In this document: piece after piece, positions 29,422 through 39,519 of the stretch | Layout of the letters: each line of letters begins with the position of its first letter | Position numbering within the stretch: the first letter of the stretch is position 1 | Origin: an uncultured Bacteroidales bacterium | GTDB lineage: Bacteria > Bacteroidota > Bacteroidia > Bacteroidales > Bacteroidaceae | DNA: 64,000 nucleotides | Assembly: GCA_902801485.1 (NCBI GenBank) | Contig: CADCIP010000002.1 | Location: 1 to 64,000, forward strand | Reading direction: 5' to 3' | Position numbers and translations under genes: made by a program | The notes under the pieces: generated by a model | The model's input: the letters and a program-made list of their open reading frames with translations, nothing else | Told to the model about the DNA's origin: nothing | Database searches by the model: none

Positions 29422-32400
29422 ATGTATAAAAGAAAACTCTTTGCTGCTGCTCTTCTGCTGGCTGCTACATTTCAGGCTGGTGCCAGCCATGCTGTTACAC
29501 CGCTTTGGTTGAGAGATGTTCAGGTGAGCCCTGATGGTTCGCAAGTTCTTTTTTGTTACAAGGGCGATATCTATAAAGTATCGGCCGATGGCGGAACGGC
29601 TGTTCAGCTGACTACACAGGACAGCTACGAATGCTCGCCTGTCTGGAGTGCCGACTGCAAACAGATTGCCTTCTCGAGCGACAGGCACGGCAATTTGGAT
29701 GTTTTCGTGATGTCTGCTGAAGGCGGTTCCGCAACCCGTCTTACCTATAACAGTACGGCAGAGGTTCCTCAGGCTTTTACACCAGACGGGAGATTTGTGA
29801 TTTTCGGTGCTAATATCCAGGATCCTGCAGAGAGTGTGATGTTCCCTTCGAGTCGTCTGCCTGAGTTGTATAAGGTACCTGTAAAGGGGGGAAGAACACT
29901 ACAGATATTGGCTTCGCCAGCCGAAATGATAAGTCTTGCCTACGACGGTAAGAGTTTCTATTATCATGACCGTAAGGGTTACGAGGATGAATGGCGCAAG
30001 CATCATACTTCTTCTATTACCCGGGATATCTGGTTCTACGATGCTGCCAGCCGTCAACACACCAATGTAACAGAACATGCAGGCGAAGACCGTAACCCTG
30101 TATTGAGTGCCGACGGCAAGACCCTTTATTTCCTGAGCGAGCGTAATGGCGGCAGTATGAATGTGTACAGTTGTGCTGCCCAGGCTGGAGCCACCAAAGC
30201 CAAAGACCCTCAGGCTGTTACCGGCTTTAAGACACATCCGGTTCGTTTCCTCAGTTCTGCCAAGAACGGCTTGCTTTGCTATACCTTTAATGGGGAAATC
30301 TATACGCAGAAAGGGAACGAGAAGCCCAAGAAACTGAATATTACCCTTACTCGCGACGATGAACCTGTAATTTCGGATTTGACATTCTCGAGCGGTGCCC
30401 GTCATTCGGTCGTAAGTAAGGACGGCAAGCAAATTGCCTTTATTGTCAGAGGCGAGGTGTTTGTTACCAGCGTAGAATATGCAACTACCAGAAGAATCTC
30501 TCAGACCGCTGGCGCTGAAGCTGATGTGGATTTTGCACCCGATGGCCGTAGCATCGTTTATGCCTCGGAACGTAACGGTAACTGGCAACTCTATACAGCC
30601 AGCATCGTAAGAGACGAAGACCTGAACTTTGCCAATGCTACATTGATTAAGGAGGAAAGCGTTTTCCCTGAACTGCCCGAACTGAAGTTGGATGGTAAGC
30701 CCGACTTCTCTCAGGTGGAGCGTCAAAGTCCCAAATACAGTCCTGACGGCAAGAAGCTGGCCTTCATCGAAGATCGTATCAAACTGAAGGTGGTTGATCT
30801 GAAGACCAAGAAGATTACGCAAGTAACAGACGGTAGTAAATGGTATCGTCAGGACGGTGGGTTCGATTTTGAATGGAGCCCAGACGGTAAGTGGTTCGTC
30901 CTTAGTTTTATCGCCAATAAGCGTGACCCATATACCGACCAGGGAATCGTTAGTGCCGAAGGTGGTGAGATTCATCCTATTACGCAGAGTGGTTATATGA
31001 GTGGAAGACCCCGTTGGGTTATGGACGGCAAGGCAATCCTCTTCGAGAGCGAACGCTATGGTATGCGTAGTCACGCATCGTGGGGCAGTCAGATGGATGT
31101 GTTTCTGGCTTTCCTAACGCAGGATGCTTACGACCGCTATCGTCTTTCTGCAGAAGACTATGCTCTTTTGAAGGAATTGGAAAAGAAAAATGAGAAGAAG
31201 AACGATAACGGTAACGATAACGGGAAGAAGAAGAACGATAACGATAGCAAGAAGGAAGAGAAGAAAGACAATAAAAAAGAGAATGCCGATTCTGCCAAGG
31301 TCCTGGCAATAGAGTTTGAGAACATAGAGGACCGCATTGTCCGACTGACACCAAACAGTAGCCGTTTGGGTGATGCCATTGTGAGCAAGGACGGGGAGAA
31401 TCTGTATTACTTTTCGGCCTTTGAAGGTTCGCCCGACCTGTGGAAGATGGATTTGCGCAAACACGAAACCAAGTTGCTCAGTAAAGGCGGAAGCGGTGTG
31501 CTACAGATGGATAAGGACGGCAATCTGTACTCGTTGGGCAGCAGCATGAAGAAGATTGAGAAGGGCGATAAAACAACCGCTATTACCTATAGCGCCCAAA
31601 TGAAACTGGATCTTGCTGCCGAGCGAGAATATATGTTCCGCCACATAGCCAAGCAGATAAACAAGAAGATTTTCCGTACCGATTATAACGGTTGCGACTG
31701 GGATATGATGGTTCAGAACTATGCTCGCTTCTTGCCTCATATTGCCAACAACTACGACTATGCCGAAATGCTGAGCGAACTTTTGGGTGAACTGAACGTA
31801 AGTCATACTGGTGGAAGGTATAGTCACCCAGCCAAGGGCGATGCTACAGCCAGCTTGGGCTTGCTGTATGACTTATCTGAAGCAACAGAAGGTATAAAGA
31901 TTACTGCCGTGTTGGAAGAGGGACCGTTCTTTAAGGCCAAAAGCAAGGTTAAGGCAGGCGATATGATAACTGCTATCAACGGACAGCCTATAACCAAGGA
32001 CACAGATCTGTCCCAACTCTTGAACCAATGCAAAGGTAAGAAGACGCTGGTAAGCCTGAAGGGTAGTGCCGGCACATGGGATGAAGTGGTACTTCCCGTC
32101 AGTCGTTCCGAAGAATCAGACCTGTTGTACAAACGTTGGATAAAGAGCAGAGCAGCTGAGGTGGAACGCCTCTCCAACGGCCGTTTGGGTTATGTACACA
32201 TCGAAGGTATGGACGATGCCAGTTTCCGCGATGTTTATTCAGACATCTTAGGTAAGTATAACCTGAAGGAAGGAATAGTTATAGATACCCGTTACAATGG
32301 AGGCGGTCGCTTGCATGAGGATATAGAGATCCTGTTCTCGGGTAAAAAGTATTTTACGCAGGTAATTCGCGGCAGAGAAGTTTGCGATATGCCTAGCAGA

Positions 32401-32730
32401 CGTTACAACCATCCCAGCATTATGTTGCAATGCGAGAGCAACTACAGCAATGCGCACGGAACACCCTGGGTGTATAGCCATCAGAAGTTAGGTAAACTGG
32501 TTGGTGCTCCTGTTCCCGGTACCATGAGTTCTGTGAACTGGGAAACATTGCAAGATCCTTCATTGGTATTCGGTGTACCTGTTATTGGCTATCAGTTGCC
32601 CGACGGTTCTTATCTGGAGAATACGCAGTTGGAGCCTGATGTTTACATCCTAAACCGACCCGAGACAGTTGTCAAGGGAACCGACCTTCAGTTGGAGGCC
32701 GCCGTACGTGAGCTATTGAAGGAACTTTAA
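29422..32730 (+). CDS. Tricorn-like S41 protein, possibly lacking the catalytic Ser
   Basis: 1102 residues from ATG 29422 with a signal peptide (about 1-20). Beta-propeller repeats fill the N-terminal half (LRDVQVSPDGSQVLF, SPVWSADCKQIAFSSD, KYSPDGKKLAF). A lysine/asparagine/aspartate stretch (about 588-625, KKNDNGNDNGKKK) follows, then a second propeller part, the helical C1 domain, a PDZ domain (about 810-890, AGDMITAINGQPI) and the S41 core (GYVHIEGMDD, VIDTRYNGGG). At the site where tricorn has its nucleophile (GSDG), this protein reads NAHG, with Ala1011-His1012. So it may be a peptide-binding or altered-mechanism homologue. It converges with the kinase-AraC gene, overlapping it by four bases. 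Confidence 0.85.
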   Translation: MYKRKLFAAALLLAATFQAGASHAVTPLWLRDVQVSPDGSQVLFCYKGDIYKVSADGGTAVQLTTQDSYECSPVWSADCKQIAFSSDRHGNLDVFVMSAEGGSATRLTYNSTAEVPQAFTPDGRFVIFGANIQDPAESVMFPSSRLPELYKVPVKGGRTLQILASPAEMISLAYDGKSFYYHDRKGYEDEWRKHHTSSITRDIWFYDAASRQHTNVTEHAGEDRNPVLSADGKTLYFLSERNGGSMNVYSCAAQAGATKAKDPQAVTGFKTHPVRFLSSAKNGLLCYTFNGEIYTQKGNEKPKKLNITLTRDDEPVISDLTFSSGARHSVVSKDGKQIAFIVRGEVFVTSVEYATTRRISQTAGAEADVDFAPDGRSIVYASERNGNWQLYTASIVRDEDLNFANATLIKEESVFPELPELKLDGKPDFSQVERQSPKYSPDGKKLAFIEDRIKLKVVDLKTKKITQVTDGSKWYRQDGGFDFEWSPDGKWFVLSFIANKRDPYTDQGIVSAEGGEIHPITQSGYMSGRPRWVMDGKAILFESERYGMRSHASWGSQMDVFLAFLTQDAYDRYRLSAEDYALLKELEKKNEKKNDNGNDNGKKKNDNDSKKEEKKDNKKENADSAKVLAIEFENIEDRIVRLTPNSSRLGDAIVSKDGENLYYFSAFEGSPDLWKMDLRKHETKLLSKGGSGVLQMDKDGNLYSLGSSMKKIEKGDKTTAITYSAQMKLDLAAEREYMFRHIAKQINKKIFRTDYNGCDWDMMVQNYARFLPHIANNYDYAEMLSELLGELNVSHTGGRYSHPAKGDATASLGLLYDLSEATEGIKITAVLEEGPFFKAKSKVKAGDMITAINGQPITKDTDLSQLLNQCKGKKTLVSLKGSAGTWDEVVLPVSRSEESDLLYKRWIKSRAAEVERLSNGRLGYVHIEGMDDASFRDVYSDILGKYNLKEGIVIDTRYNGGGRLHEDIEILFSGKKYFTQVIRGREVCDMPSRRYNHPSIMLQCESNYSNAHGTPWVYSHQKLGKLVGAPVPGTMSSVNWETLQDPSLVFGVPVIGYQLPDGSYLENTQLEPDVYILNRPETVVKGTDLQLEAAVRELLKEL

Positions 32731-33803
32731 CGAAGAATTCTACCGTCGCGGAAAACGGTCGGAGAGCATCCCTTCCGGCTCTTAAAGAACTTGGCAAAGG
32801 CAATCTGGGTCGTGAATCCCAACTGATTGGAAATCTGTTGTATCGTAAGCGAGGTAGTGGAGAGTAATTGCTCGCACTCCTGAATCAGGTAATCATCTAT
32901 TACTTGCTTGGGCGACCGACCACAGACAACGTTGGTAATCTGGGACAAGTATCGCGTAGAAATTGAAAGCTGCGCAGCATAGAAGGAAACGTCGTGCGCT
33001 GTTGCATAATGCTGTGAAAGTAACGTCATAAAACGATTGTACAGATTGTGTGGCTGTAACGACCTGGGTTGTGCCGAGGCATAAACCACTTGGCTGTGCA
33101 TGTAGTTGTGGGCATTGGTTATTGCTGTGGGCACATCGTCTTCCTGTGCCAGACGGGCGGCAATAGCGGTAGAAAGAGTACCTCCAACGCCATGACGCTG
33201 CCATCCTTCTATATTTACCGAAGAAAAATACTTTTGGCTATCGGGCCCTGAAAGTAATGCATTGATGCGTCCTTTGGCGAATGTACCACCACGAAGCAGT
33301 ACCCACTCAGGCCCCATATCGTGCAGAAGATTTGCTGCTTCTGACATATCGGCATCCGTACTGATGCGCTGGCCCAACAGAATTTCAGCATCCGTACATT
33401 TTATAATTAGTACTTGGCAGATAGGGAAGAGGTGTTGGCGGTATGCCTGCAGCGAATCGTTGGACATCAGCAAGCCTCCGTGAGAAGCTAATATCACAGG
33501 CGAGCAGATAATATTGGAGCAACCGACAATCTCCTTGGCTATAGAACTGATGGTTGTGGCATTGTCCATCATTCCTACCTTTATGGCTTGAGGTAGCATT
33601 TCCTCGTAAACAGCTCTCAGCTGACCCAATACCAGATTGGTGGGCAATTGGTGTACGCTGGTAATGCCCATAGAGTTCTGAATGGTTACAGCCGTAACGA
33701 CTGTTACCGCGTAGCCTCCCAAGTCCTTGATGGTTCTCACGTCTGCCTGAATGCCCGCATGTCCCATACTGTCTGAACCATTTATGCAAAGTACCGCCTT
33801 CAT
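32727..33803 (-). CDS. ThiD/pyridoxal kinase-like domain fused to an AraC regulator
   Basis: 358 residues. About 1-250 is a ribokinase-fold domain of the ThiD/PdxK type (GSDSMGHAGIQAD; VLLRGG). About 260-355 is an AraC-type double helix-turn-helix (LSISTRYLSQITN, SLTIQQISNQLGF, FFKSRKGCSPTVFR). In active ThiD or pyridoxal kinase the anion-hole motif is GTGC or GTGD, with Cys or Asp as catalytic base; here it reads GVGGTLS and the base position is Gly208. The kinase domain is therefore likely a ligand sensor. It sits divergent from pdxST, which suggests control of pyridoxal-phosphate synthesis by a B6 vitamer or pyrimidine; this is inference. Confidence 0.85.
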   Translation of the reverse strand: MKAVLCINGSDSMGHAGIQADVRTIKDLGGYAVTVVTAVTIQNSMGITSVHQLPTNLVLGQLRAVYEEMLPQAIKVGMMDNATTISSIAKEIVGCSNIICSPVILASHGGLLMSNDSLQAYRQHLFPICQVLIIKCTDAEILLGQRISTDADMSEAANLLHDMGPEWVLLRGGTFAKGRINALLSGPDSQKYFSSVNIEGWQRHGVGGTLSTAIAARLAQEDDVPTAITNAHNYMHSQVVYASAQPRSLQPHNLYNRFMTLLSQHYATAHDVSFYAAQLSISTRYLSQITNVVCGRSPKQVIDDYLIQECEQLLSTTSLTIQQISNQLGFTTQIAFAKFFKSRKGCSPTVFRDGRILR

Positions 33804-33822
33804 ATTTCTTTCTTTCCCGATG

Positions 33823-33854
33823 CAAAGGTAATGTAAATGCCTCGTTTACCCAAA
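33823..33854 (-). promoter_or_regulatory. Promoter of the kinase-AraC gene
   Basis: Minus strand TTTG (33851-33854), 20 bases, TACCTTTG (33823-33830). Confidence 0.7.
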
Positions 33855-33943
33855 TAAGTATTCCGTTTTCTGCAATATTTCTTCTTTATGAGGAAAGTTT
33901 GGCCGTATAGGAAGAGATTATTTATGGCATAGACACTTGGGTG

Positions 33944-33951
33944 TACCTTTG
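33944..33951 (+). promoter_or_regulatory. -7 element of pdxST
   Basis: TACCTTTG at 33944-33951. The -33 site is TTTA rather than TTTG (33921-33924), which is consistent with dependence on an activator such as the divergent AraC fusion. Confidence 0.5.
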
Positions 33952-33978
33952 TCGCAGAAAACTCAAAAATTAAAAAAA

Positions 33979-34851
33979 ATGGAAGATAGAACGCAATTGA
34001 ACCGCAACCTGGCACAGATGCTGAAGGGCGGAGTGATAATGGATGTAACAACCCCAGAGCAAGCAAAGATAGCCGAAGCTGCCGGAGCCTGTGCTGTAAT
34101 GGCATTGGAACGAATACCTGCCGACATACGTGCAGCAGGTGGTGTTAGTCGCATGAGCGATCCTAAAATGATTAAAGGAATACAGGAGGCTGTAACCATT
34201 CCTGTGATGGCAAAATGTCGTATCGGTCATTTTGCTGAGGCGCAGATACTGGAGGCAATCGAGATAGATTACATAGATGAGAGCGAGGTGCTTTCTCCTG
34301 CCGATGATGTCTATCACATTGATAAGCGTAAGTTCAAGGTACCCTTTGTCTGCGGTGCCAAGGATCTGGGCGAGGCTTTGCGTCGTATCAACGAGGGTGC
34401 AACCATGATTCGTACTAAAGGAGAACCTGGAACGGGCGATATCATCCAGGCTGTCCGTCACATGCGTATGATGCAGAGTGAGATCCGTCGTCTGGTAAGC
34501 ATGAGCGAGGATGAACTCTATGAGGCTGCCAAGCAGTTACGCGTACCCTACGAACTTGTGCAGTATGTTCACGAGAACGGCAAGTTGCCCGTTGTGAATT
34601 TTGCTGCAGGAGGTGTGGCAACGCCTGCCGATGCTGCCTTGATGATGCAGTTGGGTGCCGAAGGCGTATTCGTAGGAAGCGGCATTTTTAAGAGTGGCAA
34701 TCCTGCCAAACGTGCACAAGCTATCGTGAAGGCTGTCACCAACTACAACAACCCGGAGATTCTGGCCGAATTGAGTGAAGATTTAGGTGAAGCAATGGTC
34801 GGCATCAACGAGCAGGAGATAGAGTTGCTGATGGCAGAGAGAGGGAAATGA
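33979..34851 (+). CDS. pdxS: Pyridoxal 5'-phosphate synthase, lyase subunit
   Basis: 290 residues from ATG 33979. PdxS condenses ribose 5-phosphate, glyceraldehyde 3-phosphate and ammonia from PdxT into PLP. Motifs: [20 protein letters not shown] with the strand that ends in catalytic Asp, [29 protein letters not shown] (catalytic Lys) and [12 protein letters not shown]. Forms a dodecamer with PdxT. Its stop overlaps the pdxT start (ATGA). Confidence 0.97.
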   Translation: MEDRTQLNRNLAQMLKGGVIMDVTTPEQAKIAEAAGACAVMALERIPADIRAAGGVSRMSDPKMIKGIQEAVTIPVMAKCRIGHFAEAQILEAIEIDYIDESEVLSPADDVYHIDKRKFKVPFVCGAKDLGEALRRINEGATMIRTKGEPGTGDIIQAVRHMRMMQSEIRRLVSMSEDELYEAAKQLRVPYELVQYVHENGKLPVVNFAAGGVATPADAALMMQLGAEGVFVGSGIFKSGNPAKRAQAIVKAVTNYNNPEILAELSEDLGEAMVGINEQEIELLMAERGK

Positions 34852-35408
34852 AAACGAAGATAGCAATATTAGCCCTGCAGGGTGCTTTTGAGGAACATTG
34901 TAAGGTATTGGAGCGGTTGTGTGTGGAGAGTGTTTTAATACGCAATCTGAGCGACTGGCAGCAGCCTTTTGACGGTCTTATTCTTCCAGGTGGTGAGAGT
35001 ACGGCTATGATGAAGGTGATGAAGGATGAATCACTCTTCGAACCAATCCAAAAGGTCATCAGAAACGGACTTCCAGTCTTTGGCACTTGCGCTGGAATGA
35101 TTCTTTTGGACAATCAGCATCTTGGCTGTATGGATATAACGGTAAAACGTAATGCCTACGGCAGGCAGTTGGGGAGTTTCCAGATTTTCCATAATATAAA
35201 AGGTATAGGTGAAGTGCCTATGGTCTTTATCCGTGCGCCTTATGTAGAGCGCGTAGGTGGTAGGGTAGAGATTCTTTCAACGTTGGATAATCATGTAGTG
35301 GCTGTGCGGCAAGACAATATGTTGGCTTGCTCTTTCCATCCTGAACTAACCGAAGATACGAGGGTACACCGGTATTGGCTTGAAACTATTGTAAACGGGA
35401 AGCATTGA
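34848..35408 (+). CDS. pdxT: Pyridoxal 5'-phosphate synthase, glutaminase subunit
   Basis: 186 residues, class I glutamine amidotransferase. It releases ammonia from glutamine for PdxS. Motifs: [10 protein letters not shown] at the start, [11 protein letters not shown] (oxyanion), [10 protein letters not shown] with the nucleophilic Cys, and [11 protein letters not shown] with the catalytic His-x-Glu. Translationally coupled to pdxS. Its 3' end overlaps the convergent NAD(P)H-hydrate dehydratase gene by 23 bases. Confidence 0.96.
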   Translation: MKTKIAILALQGAFEEHCKVLERLCVESVLIRNLSDWQQPFDGLILPGGESTAMMKVMKDESLFEPIQKVIRNGLPVFGTCAGMILLDNQHLGCMDITVKRNAYGRQLGSFQIFHNIKGIGEVPMVFIRAPYVERVGGRVEILSTLDNHVVAVRQDNMLACSFHPELTEDTRVHRYWLETIVNGKH

Positions 35409-36225
35409 AAGCTGCCCCCAAGTGGGCGATAATATCGGACGGAAGCAGCGACTCCATACTGTTTCCGTCGGCAAGAGCCAGGTCGGCTGCTAAGGCGTGA
35501 ATCCATACACCTATAACGGCTGCCTGCTCTGCTGTATAATGCTGTGCCATCAATGCCAGAATAATACCCGTTAGCACATCGCCTGAACCACCTACAGCCA
35601 TCCCTGCGTTTCCGTGCAGCGTGTTCTCGTAAACCAGAACCTCACCATCCTTTGGCACATAGATATGAGTATGATGCCCTTTCAGCGCCACAACTACACC
35701 ATACTTCTCAGCCATTTCCTGAGGCTCTATGCCTAATCGTTTCATCTCGCCCGGATGGGGGGTGAGGATGCTTCCTTTGGGAATTTGTGGATACCAATGC
35801 TTGTTATATGCCAAGATGTTCAGTGCATCGGCATCGAAAACCATCGGAACCTTGGGGTAATTTAGCATCAGGCTGTGCAAAGCCCAATGGGTCTGTATGT
35901 GCTGATTAATACCAGGACCTATCCCTATCACATCTGTAAATAGGGGAATCTCTATGATAGTATGGTGTGTGTAATGCTCATCGGCAATACATTTTGCCTC
36001 GGGAACATTTTGCTGGATAATGCTGTATCCGCATTCTGGGACGTGTACGGTGAGCAAGCCTACGCCGCTTCGCATGCAGGCACGGGCAGACAGAATGGCT
36101 GCACCGATCATTCCAATACTCCCGGCTACGAGAGAAGCACGGCCATATTCACCCTTATGGCTGAAAGGATCTCGGGTTTTCAACCATCCCGAAATAAGGA
36201 CTTCTGTTATAGGTAGTATTTCCAT
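35386..36225 (-). CDS. nnrD: ADP-dependent NAD(P)H-hydrate dehydratase
   Basis: 279 residues, ribokinase-like fold. It repairs damaged NAD(P)H hydrates. Motifs: [21 protein letters not shown] (substrate loop), [33 protein letters not shown] and [17 protein letters not shown]. Many Bacteroidetes fuse this domain to the NnrE epimerase; here only the dehydratase part is present, with no epimerase domain upstream within the ORF. A minus-strand TACTTTTG lies at 36245-36252. Confidence 0.92.
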   Translation of the reverse strand: MEILPITEVLISGWLKTRDPFSHKGEYGRASLVAGSIGMIGAAILSARACMRSGVGLLTVHVPECGYSIIQQNVPEAKCIADEHYTHHTIIEIPLFTDVIGIGPGINQHIQTHWALHSLMLNYPKVPMVFDADALNILAYNKHWYPQIPKGSILTPHPGEMKRLGIEPQEMAEKYGVVVALKGHHTHIYVPKDGEVLVYENTLHGNAGMAVGGSGDVLTGIILALMAQHYTAEQAAVIGVWIHALAADLALADGNSMESLLPSDIIAHLGAAFNASRLQ

Positions 36226-36291
36226 GATTCTCTTTTGTTGACTGCAAAAGTATTGTTTTTTGTCAAAAAATACAAGATTACAGACGATAAG

Positions 36292-36323
36292 TTTGGCAGT
36301 TTAGGACAAATTGGGTACTTTTG
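36292..36323 (+). promoter_or_regulatory. Promoter of the clan-A glycoside hydrolase gene
   Basis: TTTG at 36292-36295, 20 bases, TACTTTTG at 36316-36323. Confidence 0.72.
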
Positions 36324-36340
36324 TGTAAATTAACGTTAAG

Positions 36341-38212
36341 ATGAAAAAGTATATTGCCACAATAATAATATTGTTGTTGTTCGAGACAGTGATGTTTGGG
36401 CAAGTGCTTTTTCCATGTACCCAAACTCTTCAGAATCCTTACGGAGTTTGTACACATGTTACACGTAAAGGTTGGGATTACGAGATACGTGACCTCGAAA
36501 TGGATATGCTGCATGATGCAGGGGTTGGGTGGTTGCGTTCTGATTTGGATTTTGGGACAGTTTTTGGCAGCCCTAACGATTTTTTCCCCAAGGTTTTCGA
36601 TAATGTCCTGAATAGTGCCGAGGACAGAGACCTCCAGCTTTTAGGTATCCTGACGTGGTTGGGTAAATATCCGTGGGATGACCCCGAATATGCCAACTAT
36701 ATTGACACACTGGCATTTCACTTTAACGGAAGAATCCGATATTGGGAGATGTTGAACGAGGTGAACTTGATGAGAGGAATACGCAATTTGCCAGAGCAGT
36801 ATGTTAAGAGCCTGAAGCTTGTATATGAACACCTGAAAGACCGTAGTCCTCAGAATCAGGTGGTGCTGAGCGGGTTGGCAGAGATGCAGAGCAACTTCTT
36901 CGAAGAACTGTGTAAATTGAAAGCGCAGGACTATTTCGATGTAATGAATTTTCATTCATACTTTAGTCCTGAGGAATTAATTCCTTGCTTGGAGAAGATT
37001 GCCCGATTAATGGAACATTATGATTTCCGTAAGCCCGTCTGGTTGACAGAATGCGGCATGACCACTTATCAGGAAGAAGAGACCTCTGAAGGCTTCTATA
37101 CCGATTTCCTGCCTGCTGCCCTGAAACGCTTGGGTATCTATGAGCAACAGATAACTGTCGGATATTTGCAAGACAGGGGTACGGGTTACAGGACACTGAA
37201 CGATGTGCAGGTTGCGTTGTATCTGAAGCCTAAGGCAAGAAACGTGGTTCCTATTGATTTCCTTCATCTTAGGGGGCTGAGTCCTTCACATGTTCCTGTC
37301 ATGATTGCCACAACCGATGAGTATTTCCCATTGGATTATTTCCCTCTGCTCGTGGATTATGTAAAAAGGGGCGGCACCATCGTTTTGGCACAAGGAATGC
37401 CGTTCTATTATAATTCTTCTTTGCCCTCGAAGGCATGGTTCGAGTTGCACATGCTGCGGACAAAGTTGTATCCTATCCTGCACATGTCACCGCTGAATAA
37501 TCGTTTTGACCCTATTACGAACGAATCCTTGGGTGATGTGCCACCGTTCATTGACCGTTGCGCCGATGCCGACTTCGAATACGAATTTCCCATAAACGCT
37601 ACACACCCAGGTCGTTACTTCTGTGCAGATGCCTTACACCCTGGAGATTCCTTAATCACACTCATTTCTGCGGGAACAGAACGAATTAAGGGAGCTGTAG
37701 CAGGAATCTATAAACTGAACTCTGATGATTTGACTGGCAACATTGTTTTTCAAACCAGAATGTACGGACATCCTATCCCCGACAAGGAAGAAGAACAGGC
37801 ACGGCGTGTGGCCCGTATCTACCTGTTGGCTTTCGCTTATGGGATAGACAGAGTTTTCTGGTATAATTTCCGATCGAGGGAGGCCGATATGGGCGAAAGA
37901 GAAGATTGCTTTGGCCTTATTCATTCCGATTTCTCCAATAAGCCCTCTATGCAGGCTTATCATACGTTGACCAGGTTTTGTCCAGATGGAAGTACACGTC
38001 CCACATTGAAGAATAATGACAATATTTTTCGCGCTCAATGGCTAACACCTGACAAACATGTGGTTCGTGCCATTTGGTCCCCATACCAAAATATGACTTA
38101 CACATACAAAATCCCATCAAAGGCAACAGTTTATAACCATTTGGGTGAAATCGTTCATTGCACAGACAATAAACTTGTCCTTTCCGATGCAGTTATTTTT
38201 ATTGTCGAATAA
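36341..38212 (+). CDS. Secreted clan GH-A glycoside hydrolase-like protein
   Basis: 623 residues with a signal peptide (about 1-21, MFGQ). The first 270 residues are a TIM barrel: GWLRSDLDFGTVF early, YWEMLNEVN as the acid/base Glu (the Asn-Glu pair of clan A), then KPVWLTECGM as the probable nucleophile. About 315-420 resembles a glutamine-amidotransferase-like alpha/beta domain (VPVMIATTDEY, YVKRGGTIVLAQG), as in GH42-type enzymes. The C-terminal part is beta-rich. GH39 or a related family is most likely; the sugar specificity cannot be stated. Single transcription unit. Confidence 0.7.
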   Translation: MKKYIATIIILLLFETVMFGQVLFPCTQTLQNPYGVCTHVTRKGWDYEIRDLEMDMLHDAGVGWLRSDLDFGTVFGSPNDFFPKVFDNVLNSAEDRDLQLLGILTWLGKYPWDDPEYANYIDTLAFHFNGRIRYWEMLNEVNLMRGIRNLPEQYVKSLKLVYEHLKDRSPQNQVVLSGLAEMQSNFFEELCKLKAQDYFDVMNFHSYFSPEELIPCLEKIARLMEHYDFRKPVWLTECGMTTYQEEETSEGFYTDFLPAALKRLGIYEQQITVGYLQDRGTGYRTLNDVQVALYLKPKARNVVPIDFLHLRGLSPSHVPVMIATTDEYFPLDYFPLLVDYVKRGGTIVLAQGMPFYYNSSLPSKAWFELHMLRTKLYPILHMSPLNNRFDPITNESLGDVPPFIDRCADADFEYEFPINATHPGRYFCADALHPGDSLITLISAGTERIKGAVAGIYKLNSDDLTGNIVFQTRMYGHPIPDKEEEQARRVARIYLLAFAYGIDRVFWYNFRSREADMGEREDCFGLIHSDFSNKPSMQAYHTLTRFCPDGSTRPTLKNNDNIFRAQWLTPDKHVVRAIWSPYQNMTYTYKIPSKATVYNHLGEIVHCTDNKLVLSDAVIFIVE

Positions 38213-38276
38213 AGTCCTTTCCCATGTGCTGGAGAGCGATAACTTTGTTATTTTTGAAATTTAGCTTGCTAAAATA

Positions 38277-38307
38277 GTTGATAATCCGATAAATTGTTGT
38301 ACCTTTG
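38277..38307 (+). promoter_or_regulatory. Promoter of the polyketide/lipid-like operon
   Basis: GTTG at 38277-38280 (one mismatch to TTTG), 19 bases, TACCTTTG at 38300-38307, 51 bases before ATG 38359. Only promoter seen before the ten-gene run. Confidence 0.55.
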
Positions 38308-38358
38308 CACTCGATTTAAAGAGATTGAGTTTTAATGGTAGTTTAACGAAGGGTTACA

Positions 38359-39495
38359 ATGGGTGAAATTACAATTGTCAAAGTAGATAATTCCAGGCAA
38401 ATGAAAGCTTTTGTTCAGTTGCCGGAAAGGATTTATGCTGGCAACCAATATTATGTTCCCGATTTGGATAGTGATATCCAAGATATGTTCAATCCTAAGA
38501 AAAATACTGCACTCAAGTATGCTGACATCCAAGCCTTCTTAGCTTACCGTGAGGGAAAAGTTGTCGGTCGTATTGCCGGAATCATCAACAGAAATGCCAA
38601 TGAACGTTGGAAGCAGAGTTGTGTGCGCTTCGGGCTTATTGAGTTCGAGGACGATATAGCTATTTCCAAAGCTCTTCTGCAGGCTGTTGAACAATGGGGT
38701 GCCGAACGTGGAATGACGCAGATTCAGGGACCTATGGGTATTATCGACTTTGACAAGGAAGGTATGCTGGTAGAGGATTTCGACCTCATGGGTAGCATGA
38801 TAGATATCTACAACCCTCCCTATTACCCTCGGCACATGGAACAGTTAGGCTATGAGAAAGAAGTTGACTGGTTGCAGGTTCGCGTAGAGATACCAAAGGA
38901 AGTTCCGGCAAAATATGCCAGAGTAGCTAACCTGTCGAAGGAAATGTTTGGCCTGAAGGTTAGGAAATTGAACCGCAAGGAAATTCTGGGTGAATATGGT
39001 CAGCGTGTCTTCCGCCTGATGAACGAAGCTTATGCTCCGATTTTCGGGTATAGCGACCTGACGGAGGAGATGGTGACCGATTTGATTAAGAAATATATCC
39101 CCATCCTTGACCCGGATCTCATTACGACAGTTGAAAACGAAAAAGGTGAGATGGTCTGTGCTGCCGTAACAACGGGAAGTCTCTCGCATACACTTCGCAA
39201 ATCAAATGGTACGTTGTTTCCCTTTGGTTGGGTGCATTTCGTGAAGACACTTTTCTTCAAGAACGAGGATACTGCCAATATGATGCTTATTGCTGTACGA
39301 CCCGATATGCAGGGCTTGGGCGTGAATGCTTTGGTGTTTGACGACCTGATTCCTATCTATAACCGCAAGGGGTACAAGTATGCCGAGACAGGTCCCCAAT
39401 TGGAGGACAACGTGAAGGAATTGTCGCAATGGAAACCTTTAAATCCCAAGATTCAGAAACGTAGAAGATGTTGGATTAAGACTATAGAACTATAA
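38359..39495 (+). CDS. GNAT-superfamily protein, operon leader
   Basis: 378 residues, cytosolic. The C-terminal half has GNAT character (LIAVRPDMQGLGVNALVFDD gives the acyl-CoA pyrophosphate loop, then YAETGPQLEDN), and the N-terminal half (residues 1-180: GKVVGRIAGIIN, QIQGPMGIIDFDKEGMLVE) looks like a second acyltransferase-like fold. Homologues are common in Bacteroidetes as unnamed proteins. As first gene of the operon, 24 bases before the ketosynthase, it may transfer the finished acyl chain to an amine; this is inference with no direct support. Confidence 0.75.
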   Translation: MGEITIVKVDNSRQMKAFVQLPERIYAGNQYYVPDLDSDIQDMFNPKKNTALKYADIQAFLAYREGKVVGRIAGIINRNANERWKQSCVRFGLIEFEDDIAISKALLQAVEQWGAERGMTQIQGPMGIIDFDKEGMLVEDFDLMGSMIDIYNPPYYPRHMEQLGYEKEVDWLQVRVEIPKEVPAKYARVANLSKEMFGLKVRKLNRKEILGEYGQRVFRLMNEAYAPIFGYSDLTEEMVTDLIKKYIPILDPDLITTVENEKGEMVCAAVTTGSLSHTLRKSNGTLFPFGWVHFVKTLFFKNEDTANMMLIAVRPDMQGLGVNALVFDDLIPIYNRKGYKYAETGPQLEDNVKELSQWKPLNPKIQKRRRCWIKTIEL

Positions 39496-39519
39496 TAAAC
39501 AGAAGAATAAATTTTAGTT

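Noticed and set aside
29899..31074. A 391-codon open frame antisense to the tricorn-like gene
   Set aside because: No start context or motifs; the opposite strand has a clear propeller protein.
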